Shown in pieces: positions 43,810-55,800 of a stretch of DNA of 64,000 nucleotides. Numbering within the stretch: the first letter of the stretch is position 1; each line of letters opens with the position of its first letter. The notes under the pieces are model-generated. The model was not told where the DNA came from. It saw nothing but the letters and a program-made list of their open reading frames with translations, and did not search any database. The position numbers and the translations under genes were made by a program. Origin of the DNA: Aspidiotus rigidus (taxonomy: Eukaryota > Arthropoda > Insecta > Hemiptera > Diaspididae); contig JAVHKY010000004.1 in NCBI GenBank assembly GCA_035079385.1, positions 17,515,001 through 17,579,000 of the forward strand, written 5' to 3'.

Positions 43810-44930
43810 CAAGAAGAAGAAGAAGAAGAAGAAGAAGAAGAAGAGAAGAAGAGAAAGAAGAAGAAGAGAAGAAGAAGAAGAAGAAGAAAGAAGAAGAAGA
43901 AGAAGAAGAAGAAGAGAAGAAGAAGAAGAAGAAGAAGAAGAAGAAGAAGAAGAAGAAGAAAGAAGAAGAAGAAGAAGAAGAAGGAAGAAGAAGAAGAAGA
44001 AGAAGAAGAAGAGAAGAAGAAGAAGAAGAAGAAGAAGAAGAAGAAGAAGAAGAAGAAGAAGAAGAAGAAGAAGAAGAAGAAGAAGAAGAAGAAGAAGAAG
44101 AAGAAGAAAGAAGATGAAGAAGAAGAAGAAGAAGAAGAAGAAGAAGAAGAAGAAGAAGAAGAAGAAGAAGAAGAAGAAGAAGAAGAAGAAGAAGAAGAAG
44201 GAAGAAGAAGAAGAAGAAGAAGAAGAAGAAGATGAAGAAGAAGAAGAAAGAAGAAGAAGAAGAAGAAGAAGAAGAAGAAGAAGAAGAAGAAGAAGAAGAA
44301 GAAGAAGAAGAAGAAGAAGAAGAAGAGAGAAGAAGAAGAAGAAGAAGAAGAAGAAGAAGAAAGAAGAAGAAGAAGAAGAAGAAGAAGAAGAAGAAGAAGA
44401 AAGAAGAAGAAGAAGAAGAAGAAGAAGAAGAAGAAGAAGAAGAAGAGAAGAGAAGAAGAAGAAAAAAGAAGAAGAAGAAGAAGAAGAAGAGAAGAAGACA
44501 GAAGAAGAAGAAGAAGAAAGAAGAGAAAGAAGAAAGAGAGAAGAAGAAGAAGAAGAAAAGAAGAAGAGAAGAAGAAGAAAGAAGAAGAAGAAGAAGAAGA
44601 AGAAGAAGAAGAAGAAGAAGAAGAAGAAGAAGAAGCAAGAAGAAGAAGAAGAAGAAGAAGAAGAAGAAGAAAGAAGAAGAAGAAGAAGAAGAAGAAGGAA
44701 GAAGAAGAAGAAGAAGAAGAAGAAGAAGAAGAAGAAGAAGAAGAAGAAGAAGAAGAAGAAGAGAAGAAGAAGAAGAAGAAAGAAGAAGAAGAAGGAAGAA
44801 GAAGAAGAAGAAGAAGAAGAAGAAGAAGAAGAAGAAGAAGAAGAAGAAGAAGAAGAAGAAGAAGAAGAAGAAGAAGAGAAGAAGAAGAAGAAGAAGAAGA
44901 AGAAGAAGAAGAAGAAGAAGAAGAAGAATT
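43810..44930. repeat. (GAA)n microsatellite, about 1.1 kb
   Basis: About 1120 bp of AAG/GAA repeats with frequent single-base phase slips (GAGAAG, GAAAG). Purine-only on the plus strand, so it has H-DNA (triplex) potential. The 129-407-codon Lys/Glu/Arg or Phe/Leu/Ser ORFs are artefacts. It is flanked on the left by a short TTG-TAC-AAT repeat (43735-43808: GTACAATTGnTTTGCCTGTA-like). Confidence 0.95.
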
Positions 44931-45258
44931 AACTTCATTAAAGAAGCCGTCGTTTTCCGCTACTTTATTTGAATGTCCCCCTTCTTAGCAGGCCTCTGAA
45001 ATTTTGCTGATATTTGGATGAAACAGAAAAATAATTCGATTGAATTTATTGTACAGCTGTCAAAGAATATCAAAAGTTGAATTGGTTCTCATCGTGATTC
45101 TTTCTTCTTGATCTTGGCATTTGCATCGTCAAGTTCCAGCAGCTGGACTCATTGAAGACGAACCGACTGGTTTATCTATGCTCTATAAAAAAAGTTGGAT
45201 TTTCTTATATTTCATGTAAGATCATATTATAGTAAAGAACTTTGTGACTTTACCTGAA

Positions 45259-48200
45259 TTAGAGAACGTGAAATGTTTCTTGTTGCATGCTTTCGTCCTC
45301 AATTACCCGATTCAAATTGTTCCAACTTTGTATTTCAGAAGAACCAAATAATACGAAGAAAAGATTTGCTACAAACATGACGGTGCCCATCAAGATGAAA
45401 ACATACATCCATTGCTCGGTCGAATTCTAATTTGGACATGTATAAAGCGTTAAAAAAGGTACTATCTAGGCACCTGCCTAGATCAAAATTAATCGTTCTG
45501 AATACAAGCAAGAGTTTTGAAAGTTTCAAATTGTGCAAAGCCAAATATTCCAGGTAAAGGAGGAGCTCGTGCTTATAGTACAGTTCTGCTGAATTAAGCG
45601 ATGCTTGTAAATCTTGAAAAGTTCTATTAAATGTTTTTCGACACCAGGTTACTCACCCGATCAACTACAATCCATCCTGAGGTCATAGTACCAAGGATGG
45701 ATCCGATATGGCCCGTAGAAATTGTGATGCCCATTAATGTTCCACAGAAATTAGGCGACATATCTACATGATTCCTCATGAAGCCGTTGTTCACCGCAGT
45801 ATTTATTATCAACGCCAGATTGAATACGCACACAATGACAATTATATTTCTTGAGTTCAATATACCGAGAGTGATTATACAGAGTGCACTACCACCCATT
45901 CCTACATCATTGCAATATTCAATTATAGCAGGTTCATAACCACAGCCACCCCTCGTCTCGATTCTTTGGGTAGGAGTAGGTGGATTCGTTCGTGCTAGAT
46001 TGTGCCGTACAGTTTTTCGTAAGTGCTGGTCTCCTTCCCCTCTAACAGTTGGAAGAGGGGGTTGTACATATGCAAGACCTAATTTGGACAATTGATGGAT
46101 TTTTGGGAGAAGTATCGATGGAATCGGTTGTGCTACATTTGTGTTGGATTTTGCGGTAGAGTTTTTCGTTTGCGCTGGTTTCCTTCTCTTCAATCTTATG
46201 AGGGGGTTGTAAACTTTTGGCCTAAAAATAGGCTGAATTGCGTGTGCTACGTTTTTGCTGTAATATGATCTCGAGTTTTTTCATTGTAGACACCCAGACC
46301 TTAGGGGAGGAGCAGTCAGAAGCCATGCAGAACCCAATTTCGTTGATTGGCAGTTTTTAGGAATCGTTGGTGCCGTATTTGTTCTGGTATCCTTGTCCTT
46401 CAATCGTTTTTTCCTGAGGTAAGGTTTTAAGCTCACGGTGAGATATGAATTGCGACTCCTTGTCCAATGGGACCAGGCAAACTTGAGGCGACGTAGGGAA
46501 TGATAGAAGCTCGTTACTTGTTCTATACTCGCGGTGAGAGAGCCTTGGAGTGATCAAAGCAGGAAAACCTGATGAGATTCCGGTCGTTTCAAGCGGTGCG
46601 GTGGAGGGAATAGAACCGAAGAAGTGGTTTATTGTTGTGGACTCGCGGCGAGAGATCGACCTCAGCCCCCACTTTGATCATATACAGGGCTGTAGTCGAT
46701 CTCTCACCGCGAGCACACAAAAGATAACACCTTCCATTGCTTGGAACAATGAGAATTTCCGCACGTTTGCCCGCTTCGATCGTACGCGAGGTAGAGGTCA
46801 AACTCTCATTGCGATTCCACAACAGAAGACCATTTCCTCGATTCCATTCCCTCCGTCGCTTGAAACAAACAGATTTCGGTACGTTTCCCCGCTTTGATCA
46901 TACGCGGGATCGATTTCGATCTCTTACCGCGAGTGACACAACAGATAAAGAGCTTCTCGGTATCTTATCAAGTTTGCCTGGAGTCGCAATCGTTCTCTCA
47001 CCCTGAGCTTACAACCTTACCTCAGCAGACAACGATTGCGGGACAAGGGTACCAGAACAAATATAGCAACAACAATTCCTACCATTTTCATCCGAAAAAT
47101 CGAAATTCTGTTTTGTTTGTCTTTTGGTTCCTTCCCCCTGTTCTCAGGCGAAAAATTGAATAGGACAGGGGCTGGCATATTTACAGCCTACTCATAAGGT
47201 TGAAGGAGAAGGCGACTAGCACAAGTGTAGCTCAGAAGATTCCACCAATACTTGTCCCAAAAATCTGCCAATTGTCCAAATTAGGTCTTGCATATCTACA
47301 GCCCCTCCCCCGCTTTGGTTGCCAGAGAAGGAGACCAGCACAAACGTAAAACTGTACGGTGCAATGTAGCACAAACGTATCACAAACGAATTCACCCATT
47401 CCCACCTCAAGAATCGAGATGGAGGCTGGGATATGGACCTAATTGTAGCTCAACTCAAAAAACAAATTCACCAGTTTGGTTAAAATCAATGTTGAAAATG
47501 GTTTACAAATGACCACCATTTAATAAGTCTATTATTTAATAATAGGGTTGAGCCGCTCTTACCTATTGAATTCCAGAATTTACATTGTTTTGTCTTGGAC
47601 CATGAGAGCTTTTGTTGCATCTTATGCGACATCCAGGCGAGAGAAAATATCGTTATACTAGCGCATGCGTACGGAAGAGCACTGAGTAAGCCGTTCTATA
47701 TATAAAAAATTAAAAAATTTAAGGGCAATGGCAGCGGGAATTCACAACCTCTCCTGCTTCTTTTTGCGAGGACTGATTTATTTCCATGTTTGGTCTTTGT
47801 GAACTGAATATTTCGATTTTTAATTTTGATTCGTTTAGAGGGTAATGACCTAAAAAATTGTACTATATAAACTTGCCTTTCTTATATCTACTCCTGTTAC
47901 CCCATTAACATAATTTGGTATTTCACTGAGCAATGTGAAGAAGCACCAGTTCTGACCAACGTGCGCCACCATCATGGCCCATACTGACTTAGATCTCCAA
48001 ATGTGTTTCCAAGGAGTTTTTAGTTTCTGCAACATATAAAGTTTCTGTAAATACTTTCTTTCAGGGCACAATTCAAGTTTTTCCATCTTGAAGATTTTAC
48101 CGAATCTGCACCATCAGATTTGTCTGTTGATGATTCGATGTAGTCTCGTTCTTCCTCCGAGATGAAAGAATGTTGACTCGGGGTACTTGCTCCGCAACTC

Positions 48201-49696
48201 AGCCATAGAAATATGCATATAAATCCAATACCTCCGGTAAAGTAAAATATAGATGGCCATCCAAAATTAGTGGATGCTAAGTAGCCACCCAATGGTAACA
48301 TGATCAAAATTCCGATGGGTCCACCTGTCAAATACGTTCATTTTGTTTCTCCTTTTATCTATCTGATATGACACTTCCAAACATTTTATCCATTTTACAT
48401 TGTGTGCCTACCACCATACGCAATCGTTATCGCATTGCTACGTTCCGAGGGAGGCATCCATTTCGATAGAAGAACCGTAATTCCTGGGTAAAATGAACCC
48501 TGTCGAAGGAGAATTGATACAATGAATAAATTTTGATCCGTGATAAAGGGAGATTTATGGCACATTTTCATTGAAAGGAGGCATACTCGATGGAGTACAA
48601 CGAAGAGAAATTTTCAAAGACCTTTGAGGAGATTGGCATTCCCCATTGGTTCCCCTTTGGGTTCCCTCACCTCGTAGGTCTTTATGTCTAAATTTGAGCT
48701 CGATCCCTTCTCCTCTGGCCAGGTGTTCTTGAGTCTTATATTTTATTGGCACAGGTACGTCGACGATGTGTTGTCTGGGATCTCCTTTTGAAGTTCCTAA
48801 AATATCTAAATAATCAGTAGCCTTCCATAAAATTTACCTTGCAAGATGGCGGTTCATCCAATAATTATTTGGACCTGACGATCTCTGATAGAGACGGCGT
48901 CCATGAACTCGCCATTCACAGAAAAGATACTTCGACCGATATTACTGTCCACGGCAACTCTTTTTGCCCTGCCGCCCACAAATTCGCTGCTTTTAACAAT
49001 TCATCGACTGACCAGTATTCCTTGGGTCAGTCCGCCTTCCATTAGGAGAGCTGTCGACTATAAAGGATTTGGCCAGGGTCAATGAGGTCAACCTAGATAT
49101 TGACCGTATGGTTCAAAGGAAAGTTACTCGGAAATGCCTAGATTCCACCTCCTCCCTCCCTCCCTCGCAATCCCGCAATAAATGTGGCTACAAGCTGATG
49201 ACGTCGCACGAGGTTGCTAAAATTGTAACGTTGAATTTTATATGTTATGAAAAATACCTGCATGATACCTTGAAGCATTCTGAGTACGCATAACTGCTGA
49301 TAACCAATACTGGCGCAATAAGGAATGAGTACGGGTAACAAGCTCTGTATGGTCAATGTTAGAGCTAGAATGCTTTTTGAGCCGTATTTTTCTATCATAG
49401 TGCCGGAAATTATCTGTAACCAAGGAATCCCCCAAAAAAGTGAGCTAAGTATCGCACTTTTTTCGCCTTCGTTCCAATTGTATGATGGCACCTAAAAAGA
49501 AAAAAGCTATTTAGAATCTTAAAGCATTCCTATTAAAGGCGTTTTAAATAGAAATTAAACTCACGTACAGCGGACGATTGTGATTTATCAGTCATCGCAA
49601 CGAGAGCAATAGACAAGTTGACTCGAGAAAGATTAGCTATCATTACGATGAAGACAGCCATGAATAGATGCAAATGCCGCACACCTATTCTGACCC
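45259..49696 (-). CDS. SLC17-type MFS anion/phosphate cotransporter (5' exon missing)
   Basis: Exons (5' to 3'): 49696-49569, 49491-49258, 48499-48412, 48324-48101, 48026-47877, 47695-47563, 45901-45657, 45426-45259 (TAA at 45259). Phases agree at every junction; 1370 nt give about 456 residues. Diagnostic segments in order: GVRHLHLFMAVFIVMIANLS then RVNLSIALVAMTD (TM1), YNWNEGEKSAILSSLFWG, TVLLSKWMPPSERS (the SLC17 W-x-PPxERS signature), ISEEERDYI, TPWKHIWRSKSVWAMMVAH, NGLLSALPYACASITIFSLA, and SWNNL near the end. The fold is 12 membrane helices; family members carry inorganic phosphate, sialic acid, glutamate or other anions across plasma or vesicle membranes. The 47877 donor is GC (AAG/GCAAGT), a known minor type. 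The end of the first listed exon is chosen at GTACGT to keep frame; the stronger-looking GTGAGT four bases on would break it. The initiating exon is not identified upstream. Confidence 0.85.
45918..47450. mobile_element. Foldback element 3 in a transporter intron
   Basis: The left arm (45918-46100: CTCGATTCTT, GGATTCGTTCGTGCTA, CGTACAGTTTTTCGTAAGTG, CTGGTCTCCTTC, TGCAAGACCTAATTTGGACA) is mirrored on the right (47270-47450: TCCAAATTAGGTCTTGCATA, GAAGGAGACCAGCACAAACG, AACTGTACGGTGCAA, AAGAATCGAGAT). The middle (46380-47030) is a set of about 120-bp units in alternating orientation with CTCACCGCGAG, TTTGATCATA and CGGTACGTTT words. No ORF is convincing; the 188-codon minus ORF at 45627-46193 is the transporter exon read through into the arm. 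Confidence 0.75.
48590..49185 (+). pseudogene. PLE RT/thumb fragment in a transporter intron
   Basis: Plus-strand pieces in shifting frames match the nearby PLEs: EEIGIP then LVGLYV (from GIPIGSPLGSLxSEVFMSK), FYWHRYVDDV-like (frame-shifted, 48740-48770), NNYLDLTISDRDGVHELAIH and RKDTSTDITVHGNSFCPAAH (48860-48975), then LARVNEVNLDIDRMVQRKVT and RKCLDSTSSLPPSQSR (49069-49165). Closest to the element at 61804-63456. Heavily decayed, no endonuclease part. Confidence 0.75.
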
Positions 49697-50191
49697 CTGC
49701 TAACAGAAAAAACAGATATTAGTTTGTGTTCAGAAAGGGAGAATAAGAGATCTTTAATTGAAATATTTCATGCAGGTTGAAAAATCCCGAAAAAAATATT
49801 TAATTTTGCTTATTTTACAGAAAATTTCAGCAATAACGCAAGCCTGTGGTGCACTCAACTCAAGTGACAAGAAAAGTAGAGAAATAATGGGAAATATTGA
49901 CCTGAAATTCGACCGTGAAGAATTAATGGATGATGAAAAATAACTCCCCAGAATATTGTTATCCTCCTTGCTTCCTTAATTTCCGTTTTTAGCAGTATCA
50001 ACTCTTCCTCAATCTCAAATCTCAGGCAGAAGCTCCTCCTTACTCCTTTGACACTAACCTCACTTCCCTCCTTTATATCCTCTTTATCAATCCTCTCGAA
50101 CTTAATTCTATACTATCCACAACAACCTCAAAGAACATTCACACTTACGCTCGAAAACCTTCACCCAACTCCCTTCATTACAGAACGTGAA

Positions 50192-52735
50192 AGACGAATA
50201 CTCCGACGTGGAGTAAAACATGCAAACCGCAGAAAAATAAAAGACGACGAGCGCTTTCGGTTAAATAACCATCTTCAAGCCTGAAATGAAAGCAACTGAC
50301 GAACAAAAGAGAAGAACGAGGTATTAAGATCGTCCAAACGAGAAATCACGGTGTGAGTCATAAACCAGTTCGATCAGGCCATCTTCCGGAATGTATACGA
50401 ATTGAGTACAGTGATACCGTCAGTGTTGAGATGACGAATTATCTCTATATTCTCGAGGGCGATACGCTTACGGTAGGAATTCTCCTTATGGAGGAGCTTT
50501 TCGGATCCCTCGCGGAAGCTGTGGCCACTGTTTATTAAGTGATCGGCGAAAGCTGACTCCCCTAAGTATCCATCTTCCAAGACTTCAGGTGCTCAGCTAC
50601 TCTAACTTTCATTTGGCGGCTGGTCTCACCAATATAAAAGCCTCCACAATCCTCACACTCCAACTTATACACACCACTCCTCTCATCAACAGGTATGGGG
50701 TCCTTCAGTCTCACAAACGACCTCTTGACTGTGGTAGGGTTGTAAAACGCGGGTCTGAAGCCAAACGGGCGAAGGGCCCTACCCAATTGCAGGGAGAACT
50801 TCCCCAGGAAAGGGAGACTGATCCAACGCAAACGGCGATCACGGATCGTGTCTCGGGGGAGGGAGGTGGTGGAATCCAGGAGGCTCCTCGTAACTTTCCT
50901 CCGAACCATTACGTCAACATCGACATTGACCCCATTCACTCTGGCCAGGTGTTTTATTGTGATTAACTCTTTCTTGAAGGCAGACTGACTCAAAGGAATA
51001 CGAGTCAGTCTGTGAACTAGGCTATGAAAAGCAGCCATCTTGTGAGCACCAGGACCGAACGAACCACCGTGGACTAAAACATCGGTCGTAGTATCTTTCC
51101 TGTAAATTCCAAACTTATGGATACCGTCTATTATAGAGATCGATAAATCCAAAAAGTTAATGGAAAATACCCCTATTTCCAACGTAAATTTGATGGAAGG
51201 GTACCAGGAATTGAGATACCTCAGAAACTCACCAAGGAGATCTGGGTGACCAGTCCAGGTACATAGAACGTCATCAACGTACCTGTGCCAATAATGAATA
51301 TGATTAAGTAACACCTGGTTCGAGGAAAAGAGGTCAAGTTCAAACTTAGACATGAAAATTTCGGATATGAGAGAGCCTAGTGGTGATCCAATGAGGATCC
51401 CTACTTCGTCAGGGAACTCGAAAAATTTCCCTTCGAATTTACAATAGTTGGGGGACCAGCGTACGTATGTAGAAGATCGAAGAATTCATGAAGCTCATTA
51501 TGAGGAATGTTGGCTTTGACGAGTAGCGCACCCATACGCTGGATAGTAGCAGCCTTAGGAATATTCGGGAACAAACCAACAACATCAAACGAGCAGATGG
51601 TCGTTCCCGGGGGAAGACTTACATCCTTGAGGACGTCAGTTAAAGAGGCCGAATTCAAGACCGAATGAGGGGATTCAAAATCAATTCGATTTTTGAACCA
51701 ACGGTCAAGGAATTTGGCAAGGAGGTAGGTAGGAGAGGAGACGAAAGAAACAACGGGTCGCATCGGGGTATTGTTGGCAGCCCGTACAGGAGGGGGGTAT
51801 GGGGTTAGGAACAAGGAGGGCTTTTTTCAAAGCAGGAGTTTTAATAACTCACTCCTGTTGATGACACTCCTAACTTCTTTGACGTGCTTGGGAAAGCTGA
51901 AATCCTCACTCTCTTTAGCACCACACTGCTGTAGGACTTCATGGACCTTAGAAGAATAGGCCGATCTCTCCATCACTACAACAGCGTTGCCCTTGTCAGC
52001 CTTAGTGACGATCAAATCTCCCTCTTTCATCTTCCTCCTTAAACCCTGAATCACTCCTCCCAATTTATTACTCATACGAGGGAGAGGGTTATTACGGACT
52101 AATTCGGCACAGACTTTCTGGGTATTAAAACCAGGACCAATCTTAACCGCAAGATCCGCAACGACATTCGCCAAGGTTTCATCATTCTTGAGGGGAGGCA
52201 TACTGAACTTCAAACCTTTCTCAAGGAGGGATGTTTCGTCACTATTGAACACAACCTGACTATTATTTATGAGAGGGGGATGGAATTTATGAACGACAAC
52301 ACCGTCACTCACCCCCTCCTCAACCACATCCTCATTAACCGTCATTAGGGAGGACAGCTTCTTATTTTTCCTCTCCTTTAACTTCGCCTCAAACTTCCGA
52401 CACTTTTCATTGACGTCCCGCATAAAGTAATCAAACTCAAGGGGGGGGAGCATGCCGGAGAGTCTCGAATGGACCATAAGGTTTAATCTAGTCGTAATAT
52501 TGAATTTACCATTCCATCTTCGCAACTCTGTTCTGATCCACTTCTCTCTCATATAATTTTCCAGTTTCTTAGTCGTAACCTTACAATCGGAATAAAACCG
52601 GAATTTAACGAACTTGGGTCTCAAATGCAACACTAAACACCGACGAAGAAACCAAATATGACAGGAAAACGAAGCGCGTTGCTTCCGAAATTTCAGAAAA
52701 AGGAACTGTAAATATAAACGAATCCGTTCCTCCAC
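50192..52735 (-). pseudogene. PLE 2: frameshifted copy of PLE 1
   Basis: Nearly the whole PLE 1 protein is readable on the minus strand in four pieces: 52735-51827 (N-terminus to NRSE), 51814-51401, 51353-50562 (YVDD to the GIY-YIG start) and 50580-50374 (C-terminus). Breaks include a 4-base loss after NRSE, a 13-base loss that removes the KVHK of LPKVHK (51770), and a 2-base gain near 51465. The terminal flank with the hammerhead-like motif is at 50243-50281. Close similarity to PLE 1 (few substitutions) implies recent decay. It lies upstream of the transporter's first recognised exon. Confidence 0.85.
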
Positions 52736-52788
52736 GTTCTATTATGGATAGCCGTAACTTGAAGGAACGGATTCGTTTAATTTTCCCT
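52716..52788. repeat. Inverted repeat at the 5' end of PLE 2
   Basis: AAACGAATCCGTTCC at the PLE border is repeated inverted as GGAACGGATTCGTTT about 40 bases farther out, separated by a short non-PLE spacer. This suggests an inverted copy of the junction was made at insertion. Confidence 0.65.
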
Positions 52789-52859
52789 TCATTACCTTCT
52801 CTCCATCCTACTCCAAGGCTCAAACCATTCAGCATGGAAAAAATTTTCTGGCGTAGCCA

Positions 52860-55800
52860 AAAAAATCATGATCATGTTTCATGTCTCTTACATTTTATCA
52901 GTCATCTTGAAATATTTCAGTCTGGGCTTCTACTAAGTCAAGTGCTCTTGAGATATTACTTCATTTTTGCCCCTACTTTCAACGCGCCTGTTGTGACGCT
53001 TCTGAGAAAGCCTATGGAGCAGTTATCTACATTCGTGGATGTTTTGAGCTATATTCGTGGGCCGAAAGTCTGATACGATATATATTTTGAGCTGTCAACT
53101 TTCGCGGGTCTCGTGGAACTCGACCCATTAAATATTATTGCATTTTTATAATGGGTATCACCTTTTTCATTTTCATCGAACTAAATTTATTTTTCACGGT
53201 TGAAGCTAGTTTATTGATTATTGAATTTTTAGATAAATAATCTGATTTAAAAATATGAAGTATACTTATTTAAATTAGAAATCGCGTTTTGCTTGTCTTC
53301 TTCTATTCACGTTCATTCAAAGACGAATTTCACATTATTGAGAAAGAATGATACTACAACAGTAAAATTACCTCGGCCAAGTAAAATTTTTTATCTAATT
53401 TTAGAGAGTATTAAAACTCGGGGAAGATAAGCAGCTTATGATTTCAAGAATCGTCTACTTCTTTCCACTGCCTATGAAGTATGCAATATTCTAAGAATCT
53501 GTATGATCTTTTTCATCGAATAAAAATATTTTTCTCATAATATTTTTTCTTTTTTAGAAAATCACAAGTAGTCTACCTTAATAATTTCCAGAATCGTGGG
53601 TACCCATTTATTCAAAATTTATTTTTCTCATATGGTACATCTTACAAGCTGTTTCGTGAGTGTAACTATTCTTGAAATTCTGTGAACTACTCAGTTGGTA
53701 CCTACATTTTTATGTTATCAATACAGATAATTTTTTTTTTCAAATTTGAAGCTTTCTTGCTAAATGTTATATAATAGTGGGAATAGAACTTACGGCTCAT
53801 CGTTGCGCTGGGCTGGAAACTATCTATTTATTGGTTGCACTACTTAATTATCGAATAAATTCACGTCGGCGAAGTAAATGATAATATAACGCGTACCTAC
53901 TGATCACTATAGGAAATGTGAAACTCGTGAAATATACTCGTAGAAAAAACATGTCTACAATTCGTCGCTTTAGAACAGAACTATCTATGTAATTTATATA
54001 CAGCATAAGATACTCGTAATTCTGTTCTATGGCAGCGAATTGACGTCAGTCGGATTGAAGCAGTAATCTTTTGTGACAAAGATCGCTTTCGTAAATTATC
54101 TCTATACTGAGAGGAACAAGAGCAAGCTCATCGGCTACAACGGAATCGAGACGTACGTATCGTTGGTTCTATTTTCACTCTGCAAAAATGAATCGTAGTC
54201 ATCTTATTACCGCAGTGGATATCAAAAAGACCACTGCACTGCTTTCTTTCTTTCTTTCTTTCCTTTGTAGGTGCTCTTGGATGATCGTCTTCTTCTAATG
54301 ACTGTTGACTGTTTTGTAGAATGAATTAATCGTTCAATATCCCAAATTTTCTTACCCAGAAGGTCACGTCATGACAAAATCGAGACAAATTTCTCCTCTA
54401 TTATGCTACCCGCATCACACAGGCACCTACATCTACTTTATAGGCAACTTAACGTACATAAACCTACTTCTAATTACCTATTATTTTGTACTGTTTTCAA
54501 ACCCTTTTTCAACAATTTCCAATCAATCACCTGGAAAGTAAACGACGGTGAGCTCTTCTTCTTAAAACCACAATCGATAACCGTCTTTAATTACCAGTGC
54601 AGAAAATACTTCTCGCGTCGACCTTCACCTGCTAACGTATCACAATTTTCCTTCCCCTCGAGCAGGGAACAAACAAAACCACTTTAGCTGGCTTCTAGTT
54701 CGACCTCAAATGAGCAACGAGTCCCCGAGCACGGGTACACAACCCAAATGCTACTGTACTGTCCAAACAACTGGAAGAGCCTTCCCACTATCTCCTTATC
54801 CGAGATTGGCCGGCCCCAGCATCGGATTTGTAATTTAGCCTTTGGTATCATCCGGACCGGCATTCCACCTGTCCATCGACACCTGCCTCCTGGCCAACAG
54901 CAATAATCTAGACCCGTCAGCCCGCATTCTGTACCTGGCCGAGCACCATCAACAAGATCATTCTCCGGAGTCAGCACCAGAGAGTCCCGTCCTCCGGCAT
55001 CAGCACCGCAAGGACACCGGTTCTCACCAAGAACCGTTCCAAGGAAATACAAAATAAAAAAAAAAGAAGGTAGGAAAGAGGAAAATTTGTAAAATTGAAC
55101 TGAGTTTAAATGTTGACGGAAGGAAATAAATCTGAAAGTAATTTGAAAAATTTGTTCACGGGTATACAAACTTGATAATTTCTTCAAACAACATCGATGA
55201 GCCCATCACCAGCATCCATACAAAACCATCTTGCTAGTCATCTTAAACCTATTCAATTTTGTAAAATTTTCCCTCCGATCCGTTTTTCTTCGAGGCAAGT
55301 ACAGATTTTTACATTTAGCCACAGAATTTGATGAAATACGAGTGTATCTCTGAGGCTAGGGAGAAAGGAACTGATCCGAACTCGAAAAATTGAACAATTG
55401 TTGAAAATCTTGCGTTCTACCAACCTCATTTTTTAATGAGACATTTTCGTCGCAAATACCTAACAGTTTGTTTTTTTTTTCGCAAAGTCGTATCTATATT
55501 TAATCTTCATTTGATCAAACAAAAAGTAGCTATTACGCATACATAAGTGAAATATCGAACGAATGAAGGATTTTAGACTTTTCGAGCAAAATTTAGCGCG
55601 AAGACTGAAAAATTAAAATGCTGAAATGGCCCCACAAATGTCTGAAATCAGAAAATGGTATTGAAGTGGGCGAGAATTTCTTGAGATAGAAAATTGTGCA
55701 ATCATGGAAATTTTTCTCGACTTTTCAGTGGCATTTAGCTTTGAGGGTAGAAAAAATGCCAAATTACCCTACACAGCTTCAAAATGAGTCAATGAGGCTT

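Noticed and set aside
43715..44972. Very long ORFs (up to 407 codons) on both strands
   Set aside because: They are read-through of the (GAA)n microsatellite; products are only Lys/Glu/Arg or Phe/Leu/Ser runs.
45627..46193. 188-codon minus ORF as a single exon
   Set aside because: The part after 45901 is foldback arm read through an intron; the AG acceptor at 45903-45902 restores the transporter frame.
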